Positions 14,215 through 25,500 of a DNA stretch of 64,000 nucleotides are shown piece after piece. Each line of letters begins with the position of its first letter. Positions within the stretch are counted from its first letter, which is position 1. The translations under genes and the position numbers were made by a program. This DNA is from Anas platyrhynchos. Its lineage: Eukaryota > Chordata > Aves > Anseriformes > Anatidae. The DNA lies in assembly GCF_047663525.1 (NCBI RefSeq), contig NC_092606.1, positions 4,028,501-4,092,500 of the forward strand, in the 5' to 3' direction. The notes beneath the pieces were generated by a model. It worked only from the letters and a program-made list of their open reading frames with translations, ran no database searches and was not told the origin of the DNA.

Positions 14215-15762
14215 AACTCCTTATTCTTAGCACAAACTTATACAATTAACAATCTTTCCTAAGGGAAAGTAATGAAAAAACTACCAACAGCTTTTTTTTT
14301 TTTTTCTGTGCAAAATCTTATGAAGTGTGATCTGACTGTAGAGATCTCTAGGTGCTTCAGAACAGATAGGACTTTGGTATGGAACGGTGAAGGTCTGGTA
14401 GGGAGGATGGGCTAGATGGCTCCTAGGGAGACTGGCAGCAAAAGCACAGCTGCTGGTATATCGCAGTCCTTTCACAACAGCACAGCTATCTGTCCCAAGT
14501 GTTGCTCGGTACAAGACCTGTCTAGAGCTGTGGAAAAAAACAGACAACAAATTTTCTTCTCCTAAGCAAAGCCAACATGGCCCACAACTTAAAAACAAAT
14601 TAGTAAGTGAATAAATAAGGAAGCTATGAAAAAGTAGGTGGCTTCTTTATAATGCTGCCACCTCAGTCACTCAGCTGCTTGCTTGCCTGAAGCCCTTCAA
14701 AGGCATTCTCTCTCCAGTCAGCATATTCTGCTTTTCATGTACTTAATGCCTCATCAAAGTCCATTCACTCAGGAACATGCAAACTGTTCTACCAAAACAT
14801 AGACTGAAAGATGGACAGTAGCTCCAGAGACCTGCAATGCTACCTTTGAAATGAAGTGTTATACACAGGCAGGGGTCTTTTGAAATAATTTATTTTAAAA
14901 AAATAAAAATATTAAATTAAAAAAAAAAAAAGAGGAGTAACAGTTAGGGGGGCAGTAAAGCCATTCGGACCAGACAAAGCACATTCTTTCCAAATGGTAC
15001 AGAGCTGTTATCATAAAAAAACCTGCCATAAGTGGTTCTTTGATTCAGATGAGACTTTCTTTTCTGAACTCTCTCCTAGTTAGTCTCAATTCCTAACAGT
15101 TGTAAACAGATTTGGAGTGACTCACAGCTTGTATGCAGCTGCAAGGAACTCTACAATCAGCCAGAGAGAAAAAATCAGGAAAGAATGGCTGCTGCTGTTG
15201 ACTGAGCTGGATGACAGCACAAATTCTCACCACCTCTCTCTCTCCTGCACAGCTGAAACTGACATGGGGGCCTTACACTCCTCAGCTAATACCTTGCTCT
15301 GGTTGTTTTCTCTTTTGCACTAAGCAAGCAGGCCAGTGCACTTAGCACCTTTAACTTCCACCTGTTTGGCAGCCAAATTTAGAGGTGGGACATATCCAGA
15401 GTTGTACAGCCTGCAGAATGCCTAACACATCATGAAGGTGATCTCTGTAATAGCTTTGAAGAGATATATTAATAGTACTATCCAAGTACTAAACACAAAT
15501 TATACAAGGAAACTTAAAGGCAGACCACAGCTTGTTAACTTTAGCTTTCCATCAGGCAATACTGGTTAAGCCAAAAGAGATAGCAAACAGTTTGCCTTCT
15601 GAAGATCCGGACAAAAATCTGTGTTTATTCTACTGCTGTGTGTAAATACATATCAGATTTGTGAGGTTTTTGGTTAGCCAAACATGAGAGAAAAAGCCAA
15701 GAGGAGACCTTTCATACAGGAAGAGACTGTCTAAATTGGTAATAAGGCCCATAATGCAAATT

Positions 15763-15768
15763 TTTATT
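15763..15768 (-). terminator. Candidate ITGAE polyadenylation signal (AATAAA)
   Basis: On the minus strand this reads AATAAA, about 660 bases downstream of the ITGAE stop codon. A second AATAAA lies at 15624-15629. Neither can be confirmed from sequence alone. Confidence 0.3.
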
Positions 15769-16424
15769 TGTGACCATATCAGGATCTGAAAGCAACTGAA
15801 AATGCAAAACCAGAAACAACCCTGTAAAGTACAAAATTCAAATCACGACATATACACTTCTCATTCCAAGAACCAGAGATATCAAGGAACATACTCTACT
15901 GTATTAAAATAGACAAATTTTTATATATATTCTCATATATAAGTATATACACTTATATGCAAAATGCTTGTCTCTGCATTTTCATTAGCAATAGCAGAAT
16001 AGGAAGCTTCCACTAATCTATTTCTATTTTAATCTATTCAGAAGCTACTCAGTATTAAAATCATTTTAAGAACCACTCAGCATCACAATTAAGACTATAA
16101 TCCAATATAACAGGCTCCAAGCTGATTTTTTCCTAGCATTTCTACATTAAAGCAAAATATGTCATGGGGAGTCTAGTTTATCAACGCCAGACAGCCCTTC
16201 TATGATGAGTGGTGAGCTCAAATTAAACAAGCACGCAACTAGATTGCCCAAAAGTGCAGGGCCCCTATGGTCAGAACAGGAACTTGGAGGAGTCCCAAAG
16301 TCTGGAGTCCTATAGATCTACCCCAGCTCAGGGAACAAGAATCATTTTGCATCTTAGCCAGACTTTGACTCTGGTATTTCCAAAAAGATGGTGACAGAAT
16401 GCAGAGGGTTCTACTTTGGCCAGC

Positions 16425-16505
16425 TTAGTCTTGTGCAGGAAGCATCTTCTTGCTGCTATCTTCTTGCTCCATCATGATCTTGTATTTTCTTTTGAAAAAG
16501 CCAAA
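16425..16505 (-). CDS. ITGAE: ITGAE exon 36: cytoplasmic tail with GFFKR, stop codon
   Basis: The last coding exon encodes [18 protein letters not shown] plus eight residues and TAA. GFFKR (residues 1386-1390) is the universal integrin alpha membrane-proximal motif that clasps the beta tail. The tail beyond it is shorter than in human and its sequence differs. The acceptor (TCTCAG) is preceded by a TTTG microsatellite that serves as its pyrimidine tract. Confidence 0.93.
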   Translation of the reverse strand, partial: FGFFKRKYKIMMEQEDSSKKMLPAQD

Positions 16506-19500
16506 CTGAGAGAAAAAACAAACAAACAAACAAACAAACAAACAAAAACCTTAAGTCTTTGTGAATGCATTATTTTTTCCCTTTTCTTAAAAATAAAAAG
16601 AAAATTCCAAGTTTTTCCCTGTCAGAGTCACAGTAAGTGAATGAATAAATGCAGGATGCAACCCAGGTATGACTTCTGACAGAGTTATAAGCCTAAAGGC
16701 TGACATTGTTCAAAACTCTTCAGAACATCTATAAACACCTCAAAACATCCAAGCATTCGGTAAAGTACTTCAAAACAGGTCTTTAGAGGCTACACTGCAA
16801 TGCTCAAAATAGCTCAAAATGTAAGACTGAGGTCTTACAACAGTAAGTGGCAGAGGTCTTTCAATGAGCATTTGAAAAAAACTGTTTTCATACTTGGAGA
16901 AATCTTAAAAGCATGCATGCATCTTACAAAAAGATTTCTGTTTTGTTGTGTGTGCGTGAAGGATACCCACCTTCCAGAGAAGCAGAATAATGAACAACAG
17001 CACGAGAAGTCCACCAATAGAGCTTTGTATGACAATAGGTACAGGATCAAACACTTCCTCTTTCAGGAAGATAAGAGTTATCTGAAACAGAATCAAGGCC
17101 AAATTATCACATACTGAAGCCCGGTTATCTTTTTCTCATCAGCTTTTAACTGAGAAAGCTATTTAGTTTGAGCTAGCATTCAAACTTTAAACTCTATGCT
17201 AGATGCCCCATTAATCTACCTCTGCAGATACTTTGTAATGCAATATTAAAGTTTTTTTTGTTTTGTTTTGTTTTATGGTTTTTATTATTCCAAGACTAGT
17301 CAAGGGAATTAAATTTACTAAGTCTTCATTATGAGTTTACAGCGATTACAACAGTCACCAGTGACAATTTTCAGAATAAAAACCATGACTTTCCAAGGGA
17401 GAGAGGACGATTATTCATGTTGAAATCCTTGAGAAGACAAGAGGTCTCTGTATTAGCCAGACATGTTAGAGGATAAACAGAGTTCCACATAGAACTTCTC
17501 AGATTGTTGATCTGCACTAGCAAATATCCTCCCTTTGTTTTCATCCTATCATCAAAACCTGATTTTACTAAATTCAATAGCGGAAAAGCTATTTGCTTTA
17601 AAGGGCCCAGGATCTAATTCTGGAGACATCATTGGTTCTCTGGGTTCAGCAAAACCATCTGGATTTGTCACTTGTTACTGCCCCTAAAAAAGGAACAAGC
17701 TGCCTGCACAATGCTCAGATACCTCAGTATTATGTTCCTCTTCTCTCAGCCCCTGATATAGTTGCCTGTCGAAGGTGATTTTTGCAGGGATCAGGAGGTC
17801 AATTCTTCTTTTCAAGAACTATGGAGTAAGAAGTAGAAGGCACAAAACATGAGTTACTTTTCAGTCTTGTCTGGAGGGAAAAAAAAAGTGTCACATGTTG
17901 CAACAGCAAATCCTTCTTCAGACTGCAAGAACTACCCTGTGTAGTGCTGCCACCAAGCTGAATACTGCGTACATCTCCTTCCATGCGACTATCAGTAATG
18001 AGAAATTGTCTAGACCAAACCTTGTGGTATTGGAACAATCATTTCACGGGCAGCAATTTCTGAAGGAAGTAAGGAGAATGCAGCAGCTCTTCTAAGAGCC
18101 AAGTGCCCCCTGGGAGGCTCTGCCATGAATAAAACATCACTTTTGCTCCACAGGGTCAGAAAATAGCATCATACGCAGAAGAGCAAAATCTCTGCTGGGA
18201 TGCAGAATAAATCCTTGCATGAAACCTCTGGCAGCTAGCAGATTTTAGCAAACAAACCCAGAGAAGTGTGGTCTTTCGCATATACCTGGTCTGCGTTAAT
18301 TAAGGACAATTCAGCTGCCACGGTGATGTTTTCATTATCTGCTTGGATGGAACAATACACACACTGATACTTCACGTCCTGAGTGACCTGCAACGAGAGG
18401 GATGTCAACCACGGGTAAACTCCCTGGATGACACGGGTACCCACCCTGTCACCTTGTGGTAAACTGCTGCAACAGCAGCAAGGACCAACCTGGCTCACCT
18501 CTAGTTCTGTGCTGTTGGAATAGTCCCTTAGATGAAGCACCAGTTCATCGCTGATTCTGCACTCTGTTGTACCCTGAAATTGAACAGTTACAGCTCAGTG
18601 CCTTGACCACGATGCCAATGCATGTACAGAGCGGTGTGGTAGCGCTGCAAAGGCCGGGACAGCCCCAGCCCAGAGGAAAGCCCCAACCCAGAGGAATCAT
18701 GGAATCATTAAGGTTGGAAAAGACCTTCAAGATCATCTGGTCCAACCATTCCCCTTATCACCAATACCACCCACTGAACCACGTCCCCAAGCACCACGTC
18801 CAACCTTTCCATATACACCCCCAGGGCTGGTGACCCAACACCTCCCTGGGCAACCTATTCCAATGCCTGACTGCTCTTTCTGAGAAGAAACGTCTCCTAA
18901 TTTCCAACTTGAACCTCTCCTGATGCAACTTGAGGCCATTCCCTCTAGTCCTATCACTGATTATCTCAGCCCCGATGAGGCCACACGTGGAGTGCTGTGT
19001 CCAGTTGTGGGCTTCCCGGTACAAGAGGGCCATGGGACTACTGGAGTGAGCTCAGATGAGAGCTAAAATGATTAGATGACTGGAGCACCTGTTGTACAAG
19101 AACAGGCTGTTGTACCAGGCCTGTTTAGCCTGGGAAAGGGAAGACTGAGTGGAGACCACATTCATATACATAAAGATCTGAGGGGAGTGTGTTGAGAGGA
19201 TGCATCCAGACTCCTTTCAGTCGTGCCCAGTGACAGGACGAGATGCAAGAGGCACAAACAGGAGGTTCTGGCTCAATATGAGGGAGTACTTCTTTGCTGT
19301 GAGGGGGACAGAGCGCTGGGACAGGCTGCCCACAGAGGCTGCGGATTCTCCTCTAGAGAAATACAAGCCCCGCTGGACACCGCCCTGCCCAAGGCGCTCG
19401 GGGCAACCCCTCTCACAACATGGGGATGGGACCACTTCCTCTCCCCGCCTCCCTTCCACCGTCGGCCATTTTGAGCCCGTGCCCGCCCCGCCCCGCTCCC

Positions 19501-22500
19501 GCCCGCCGCAGTCTCGCGAGGCCCCGTTTGAAACGGCGGCGGGCGGGCGGGCTCGGCGGCTCCCCTCAGGCAGGCCCGGCCCGGCCATGCCGCTGCAGCC
19601 GCGGCTCCTCCGCACGTACTCGCGGCGCGGCGGCCACCTCCGCCCGCTGCCTCAGCCCTCCCGCTGGATTTCGCCGCCTCAGGACCGCAGGCGGCTCTTC
19701 AGCTCCACCTCGGCCGGCTCCAGCTCCGCTTGCTCCAGCGCCCTCTCCGCCGCTTCGGACGACCCCGATTTCTCTCCGCCCGGCAAGCGCCGCCGGCAGC
19801 CGCTGGGTGAGCGCCCCGCCCGGGCTCGGTGTCTGCGGAGCCGGCGCGGCGCCGCCACTCAGGAGAAGGATGGGAAGGAGAACCGGCCGCCCGCCCTCAG
19901 CTCCCCGTCGCCTTCCCCGCTGCCTCCCCGCGCCGCCCGCCGCCGCCAGGGGCCGTCCCGCGGGGCTCGGCGCCCCCTGCTCTGCAGCACCCCGCAGTGG
20001 GCGCCCCGCCGGAGCCGCCGCACGCCGCCGGCCGAGCTGAGACTGGAGGGGGGCGGCTCGGGGCTGCAGGGCAGCCTGGAGCTCTTCTCGTCGCCCGGAG
20101 GGGGGCAGGACGCCTCGCTCGGCAGCGAGCCCGGCACGCCCGAGTCGTTGAGGGGAGAGGCGGAGGTGGAGGCGTCGCCACAAAGGGTCGGCAGGGTTCT
20201 GAGGGCGTCCGTGCGGGGAGCCCTGTTCCTGCAGCAAAGCACAAGTGTTCCTCCCGCTCGCGGTGAGCCCCTGCACTCCACCCCCTGTGGTGGTGGCAGG
20301 GCCGAAGAGCCAGGCGATGAGGTAAAGGGAGGTTCAGCAGAAGGAAGCCTGAGCGCTCAGGGAGGGAAAACCAAGCTCCAGTCAACGCCGGTGGTGGTCT
20401 TGAACCGTCAGGAAGTGCCGCTGTGGCTGACGAGCATGAAAGCTGACAAGAAGGCAGGTGCTCAGCCTTCCTGCCAGAAGCCAGCGTCACCTTTAGGCCC
20501 TCAAGGAACGGTGGAGTATAAAAACAAACGCACCAAGGTCGGTTCTGCAGAGGGAAGTGCCTGTAGAAGAGCTTGCATCAGTGGCTTCAGTGCCAAGCGG
20601 TGGGATAGACAACTGAGGCTCTGTCCCCAAAGACTCAAAAATAAGAGACAGCAGCAGGCTAATAACTCCTCTTTCAGACCCCAACTAAGACCAAAAGGAA
20701 GGAAGAAGGGTGGTCGGGAAATATCTGTAGATACAAGAGACAACGATTGTTCATTCCTCAATAACTCCTATGCCTGGGGTAGACTTCGAGCATCTTTGTA
20801 CTTCCATAAGAAAAAGAAAGTTACTGCAGACGAGTGTTCCTACAATAGCATCCTTTGTACCCCTTCTGTGAATTCCGAGGTTACAGGGCACCAAGCAACC
20901 CCAAATTCTAGTATGGCTCAGTACTGTGCTTTATCTGCTTCCTCCATGATACTGCTGGTTCCCAGGAATGCCTGTTCAGGCCTGGAGGTAATGCTTACAG
21001 ATGCAGAGAAGGTTTTGGGGGAATGCCAGCAGGAGAGACCTATCACTTTTGAGGAATGCATTCCTTTAGATAAGATGAAAGATTGCAAGAAAATTGGAGA
21101 AGGGGTGTTCGGAGAGGTTTTCCAGATTGACAGTAATAGAGGACCTGTGGCCTTAAAAATAATTCCCATTGAGGGGACTGAAAGAGTGAATGGTGAAGCT
21201 CAAAAAAGCTTTGGAGAGATTCTACCAGAGATAATAATTTCAAAGGAACTCAGTCTTCTGTCTGAAGAGTCTGTGAACAGGACTGTAGGGTTTGTTAGCT
21301 TGTACTCTGTGCACTGTGTTCAAGGGGCCTATCCTAAGTATCTCTTAGAAGCTTGGGACAAATATGATAAAGTAACAGGATCAGAAAATGATCGGCCAGA
21401 CCTTTTTGGGAAAGAGCAACTCTTCATGGTTCTGGAGTTTGAATTTGGAGGCAGTGACTTGGAGAACATGAGAAAAAGATTGAATTCGGTGGCTTCAGCA
21501 AAAAGCATTTTGCACCAGGTGACTGCTTCCCTGGCTGTGGCAGAACAGGAACTGCACTTTGAGCACAGAGACTTACACTGGGGGAATGTGCTGGTAAAGA
21601 AAACAGATGTCAAAGAGCTTAATTATGTGTTAAATGGGACGACGTGCACAATCCCCACACGTGGGATCCATGTCAACATCATAGATTATACCTTGTCTCG
21701 TCTGGAGAAAGATGGGTTAACTGTATTTTGTGACCTTTCCACTGACGAAGAGCTGTTCCAAGGCACGGGAGACTACCAGTTTGATATCTACAGGCAAATG
21801 AAAGCAGAGAACTCCAACAGCTGGACTGACTATCATCCACACAGCAATGTCCTCTGGTTGCACTATTTGTCAGATAAACTTTTGAAAGATGTGGTTTACA
21901 AGAAAAAAGAATCAAATTCTGTCTTGAGAAAAATAAAGCAGCAGCTCATTAAGTTCCGTAAAGAAGTATTGACCTTTGGGTCTGCCAGTGAAGTTTTGCA
22001 TAGCAGCAGCCTCTTCCAGTGAGTAAAGGGGCACAATGCTTCCAAGAACTAAGTCACTGATGCCCCTTTCTCCTTTGTCTTTTTTCTCTATGGTCTTTTT
22101 AAATGTTGACATGATGAAGAAATGTTACAATCAGTTACCAGTATGAAAAATGTGTAAAAATGCACAAAAAAAGCCACCTGCTTTAAGATGTTTCCATATG
22201 TACTTTTTTGAGGGGTGAGGGTGAAAGGGAACAGACTTGACATTGGAGGTGGGGGGAAGAGATCTCTTCAGGCTTATTAGTTCATGTCCTGAATTCCACT
22301 TAGATTATTAGAAGCTCTTCCCTTACTATATTTATTTCTTACAAATTCAAACAAACAAACAAAAAGATAGACAAAGGTAAATATTGTTAGCCCAGTTAGG
22401 GATAGAAAGGGAGAGAACACCTACCTTTTGACTTAGTTTTTAAAACGAACTTTTGCTCAGTTTGGCCCAACATGTACTTGGAATAATGCTATAAAATTTC

Positions 22501-25500
22501 CTGAAGTTTCTGTAGTGTAGTTTTTAAAAAAAAATCTTAATCTGCAATAATACAACCTTTTTTCCTCTGTAAGGGCCAGCGAAGAGGTATTGTGTTATGG
22601 GGAAAAAAACAAAAACAAAAAAACAAAACACAAACAGGAAGTACCTGTGTTCCTGATGCATTTTTCACAGTTGCTATGTTCTGACCTTGTACAATGACAG
22701 GAACCCAAATCTGTAACTTGATGGTAGCATTAAAGCGATTTTCTCCATTTATCTACGGAAGAAAATGCACAAGGTAAGTGTTCTTTAGTCCTGATTGCAG
22801 ACAGATGAGATGAACTAAATTTGAAGCTATACTTACATTAAATTTAAATTCCTTGTTTTCAAGTAGTCCTTGGCGAACGTTCATGTACATTAAAGACACT
22901 GGCCTGCAGAGGAAGATAAATTAAAACTAAGTGAACATTGAATTTAATTATTATTGAACATCAGTACATCCAGTGATCCACATGCATTAAGTAATAAGGA
23001 GGTAGCATGATCAAATTTGTTAAAGAGGAATGTTAGTTACAGTCTGTATATGGGCATATATGCAGTCTATCAATTAGATGCATCCTTGAAGCAATCTTGA
23101 AGGTATTTTTAAATCAGTTAAATAGTTAAGGGTTTATATTTGACCCTAGTTATCTCCCTGCCTATGATGTTTTGTTGTTCCATCTTCCAGACTCTTTACT
23201 TTTGCTGTCTTATACCACAGAAAGCAACTTGACAACCTGCAATGCTTGAAACTATTAAGATGGAAATTGTGCTGGAATCCTACCAGGCATCCTCTCAACC
23301 CTTTTTTCCTCTAATTGACTAAAGTAATATAATGTAATTGAATATTCTTAAAACTTACTTGGTAAGAACTGCAGTGAACACATATCTGACATCAAGGACA
23401 TGTTTTTCAGTCAGAATGGTGGTATTTTCATTTATGCTTTAAAAGAAAAAAAAAATAATTTGATGAAACAGCTTTATTATCTGCCTGCCTTGGTTTTCTA
23501 TTTCTATGGTTGCCAGATTGTGGATATTTGCTATACAAGAGGGATGGAAACACGGAATGGCAGTAACTTATGAAAGAAGGGGTGCCATCCTGCTCTCCTG
23601 TGGGTTAACATACTGCAGTAATGTTGGAGTAGCCCTTCATTACTATGGATTTTGGAAGCTGCCATTGCCTTGGAATATTTCTCCACATATTCCCATTTGT
23701 GAATACGTAATAATGCCTTAATTAATCAAAATTTAAAAGCTTCTCACCCTTCAAAAAATCTGGACATTAAACTCATGTATAAACCTTTGCCTTAAAGTGT
23801 ACTTGCAGTGAAGTTGCCAGAGATGAGTCCTCATTTCCTTTTTAAAAATGCTTTTTAATAAAGTGCTGTGTGCTAATCAGTCCCATTCAAGTTAATGAGA
23901 GGAATGTGACAAGAAAGGAATAGTAACTTCCCTGTATTAGAAAGCCCTGATCGAGAAAAATAACTTGAATACATCCTCATCCTGACTATTTGGAATAATA
24001 GTTCTACTTGGAACAGAGCTGGATTATGTTACTCATCTGTTTTCTCTGATAACGAAGGAGGATGTCAGAACCAAGTTTTCCAGTTTAGGAAACACAAGGT
24101 TTTAAATACATACTATACTTAAATTAGGAACTTAAGGGATATTCTATCTTTTACTGAAATAATGAAGTAAGAGCAAAGCTAAAATAATAAAGGAAAGATT
24201 TTTTATATGGGTCCAAATGCTTTAGGAGATTGAAAAGGACAAGTACAATTTTGTGAAACTAGTGACAGATAAATAGTATGGATACTGAATAGGAATTACA
24301 GAATTTCTTTTACAGTGTATTTTGTGTTGAAAATAGCAATACTCACTTGGTGATATTAACAGTGATTGCAGATTTATTTGGGAATACACTTTCATCTAAT
24401 TGCCAAATCACGGAGAACGTTGCCTATTTTGAGGAAAGAGAAAGATATAACAAAATATTGATTACCTGTAAATACAGTCTTTAACTCACCAGGATACTGT
24501 TAAAACATGATAGCTAATGTATTTTCTGCTCAGCATTCCTTTCTGGAAGAGTTAAAGTGCAGGAATTTGGAAACTATCACTTGTCTTGAGAAAATGCATG
24601 TGGGTAATAAGCTGAATTTGAAAGAAGAGATGCTATGGCTTAACTGTAAAGGTGGGGGATGCCAGCACAGCTACTCAAAGTACCATTTAGAGGAAGGGAA
24701 AAATGAAAATTATCATCTCCACTTACTGTTGTCTTCTTGAATACTGGATGCCCAATTCTGCAGTTCAAGGATATCTCCACAGAAGTGAATTGTATTGGCA
24801 GGCCACAGTGAACAGCAGGAGAGGATGGCTGCCAACAGAACAAGGATGCTCTTCAATAGCAATAAAAATAAACTGGGAAATTCAATTCTGTCTGCTCCCA
24901 TAAAATGAATTAGGTGCAAGTAGCCCAATAAAACCTTGGGAGTCTTAGATAAATCTAGTAATTCAGGCTGTATTTCTGACAACTAAAATACTGTCCCTCC
25001 CCCAACCTTTATTCAAGATTCACTTAGGTAGTAAATGAATGGGAGGCAGAGTTGTGTTTTCTTTCAGCACTGTTTTCTTTCTGCAACTAGCTGAACAGTT
25101 GTTTTGTGATCTTACCTCAGCTGTCACCTTCTTAAAATGGAGATTTTTAGGATAGTACAAGACCATAGTTGTCATGTATGAGTCATCTCCACTGTTATTT
25201 AGTAAAAAATTCATGGACACTTCTTTAGTGTAGCCCACCACTAATTCGTTTCTAGAAGCAGAGAGAAAAATATTAGGCTTCATGTAAAAGAAGTTACATG
25301 TAATTTCTTGAAGTTTGTTTTTAAATAAGAGACCTATTTTGGTTCTGGTAATAACTCCCTTGAAGTACTTTCACACACAGGATAATGCAACAGCTCAATT
25401 AATTATTCATTATTGTTCAGGGTGTGTAGGAAAATGCTTTCTTCTTAATATTGAAAGCAGTTATCTCCAAACTTTAGGTAACATTTTTTTTGTTTCTCTT

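Larger units (their letters stand above)
7261..16424. other. Intergenic stretch between P2RX5 and ITGAE, no gene recognised
   Basis: About 9.2 kb with only short open frames on either strand. None resembles a protein I know and none has a convincing exon structure. The right end (roughly 15.6-16.4 kb) should hold the ITGAE 3' UTR, and the left edge the P2RX5 promoter and 5' UTR. Other contents are a T21 tract at 11711-11731, a GAA/A-rich purine stretch near 14112-14150, and a short CR1-like fragment at 14161-14214. Confidence 0.6.

Noticed and set aside
19566..20490. Several long minus-strand and alternate plus-strand frames (up to 236 codons)
   Set aside because: They lie in the GC-rich CpG island over the haspin N-terminal coding region, where stop codons are rare in all frames. 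The real product is haspin on the plus strand.
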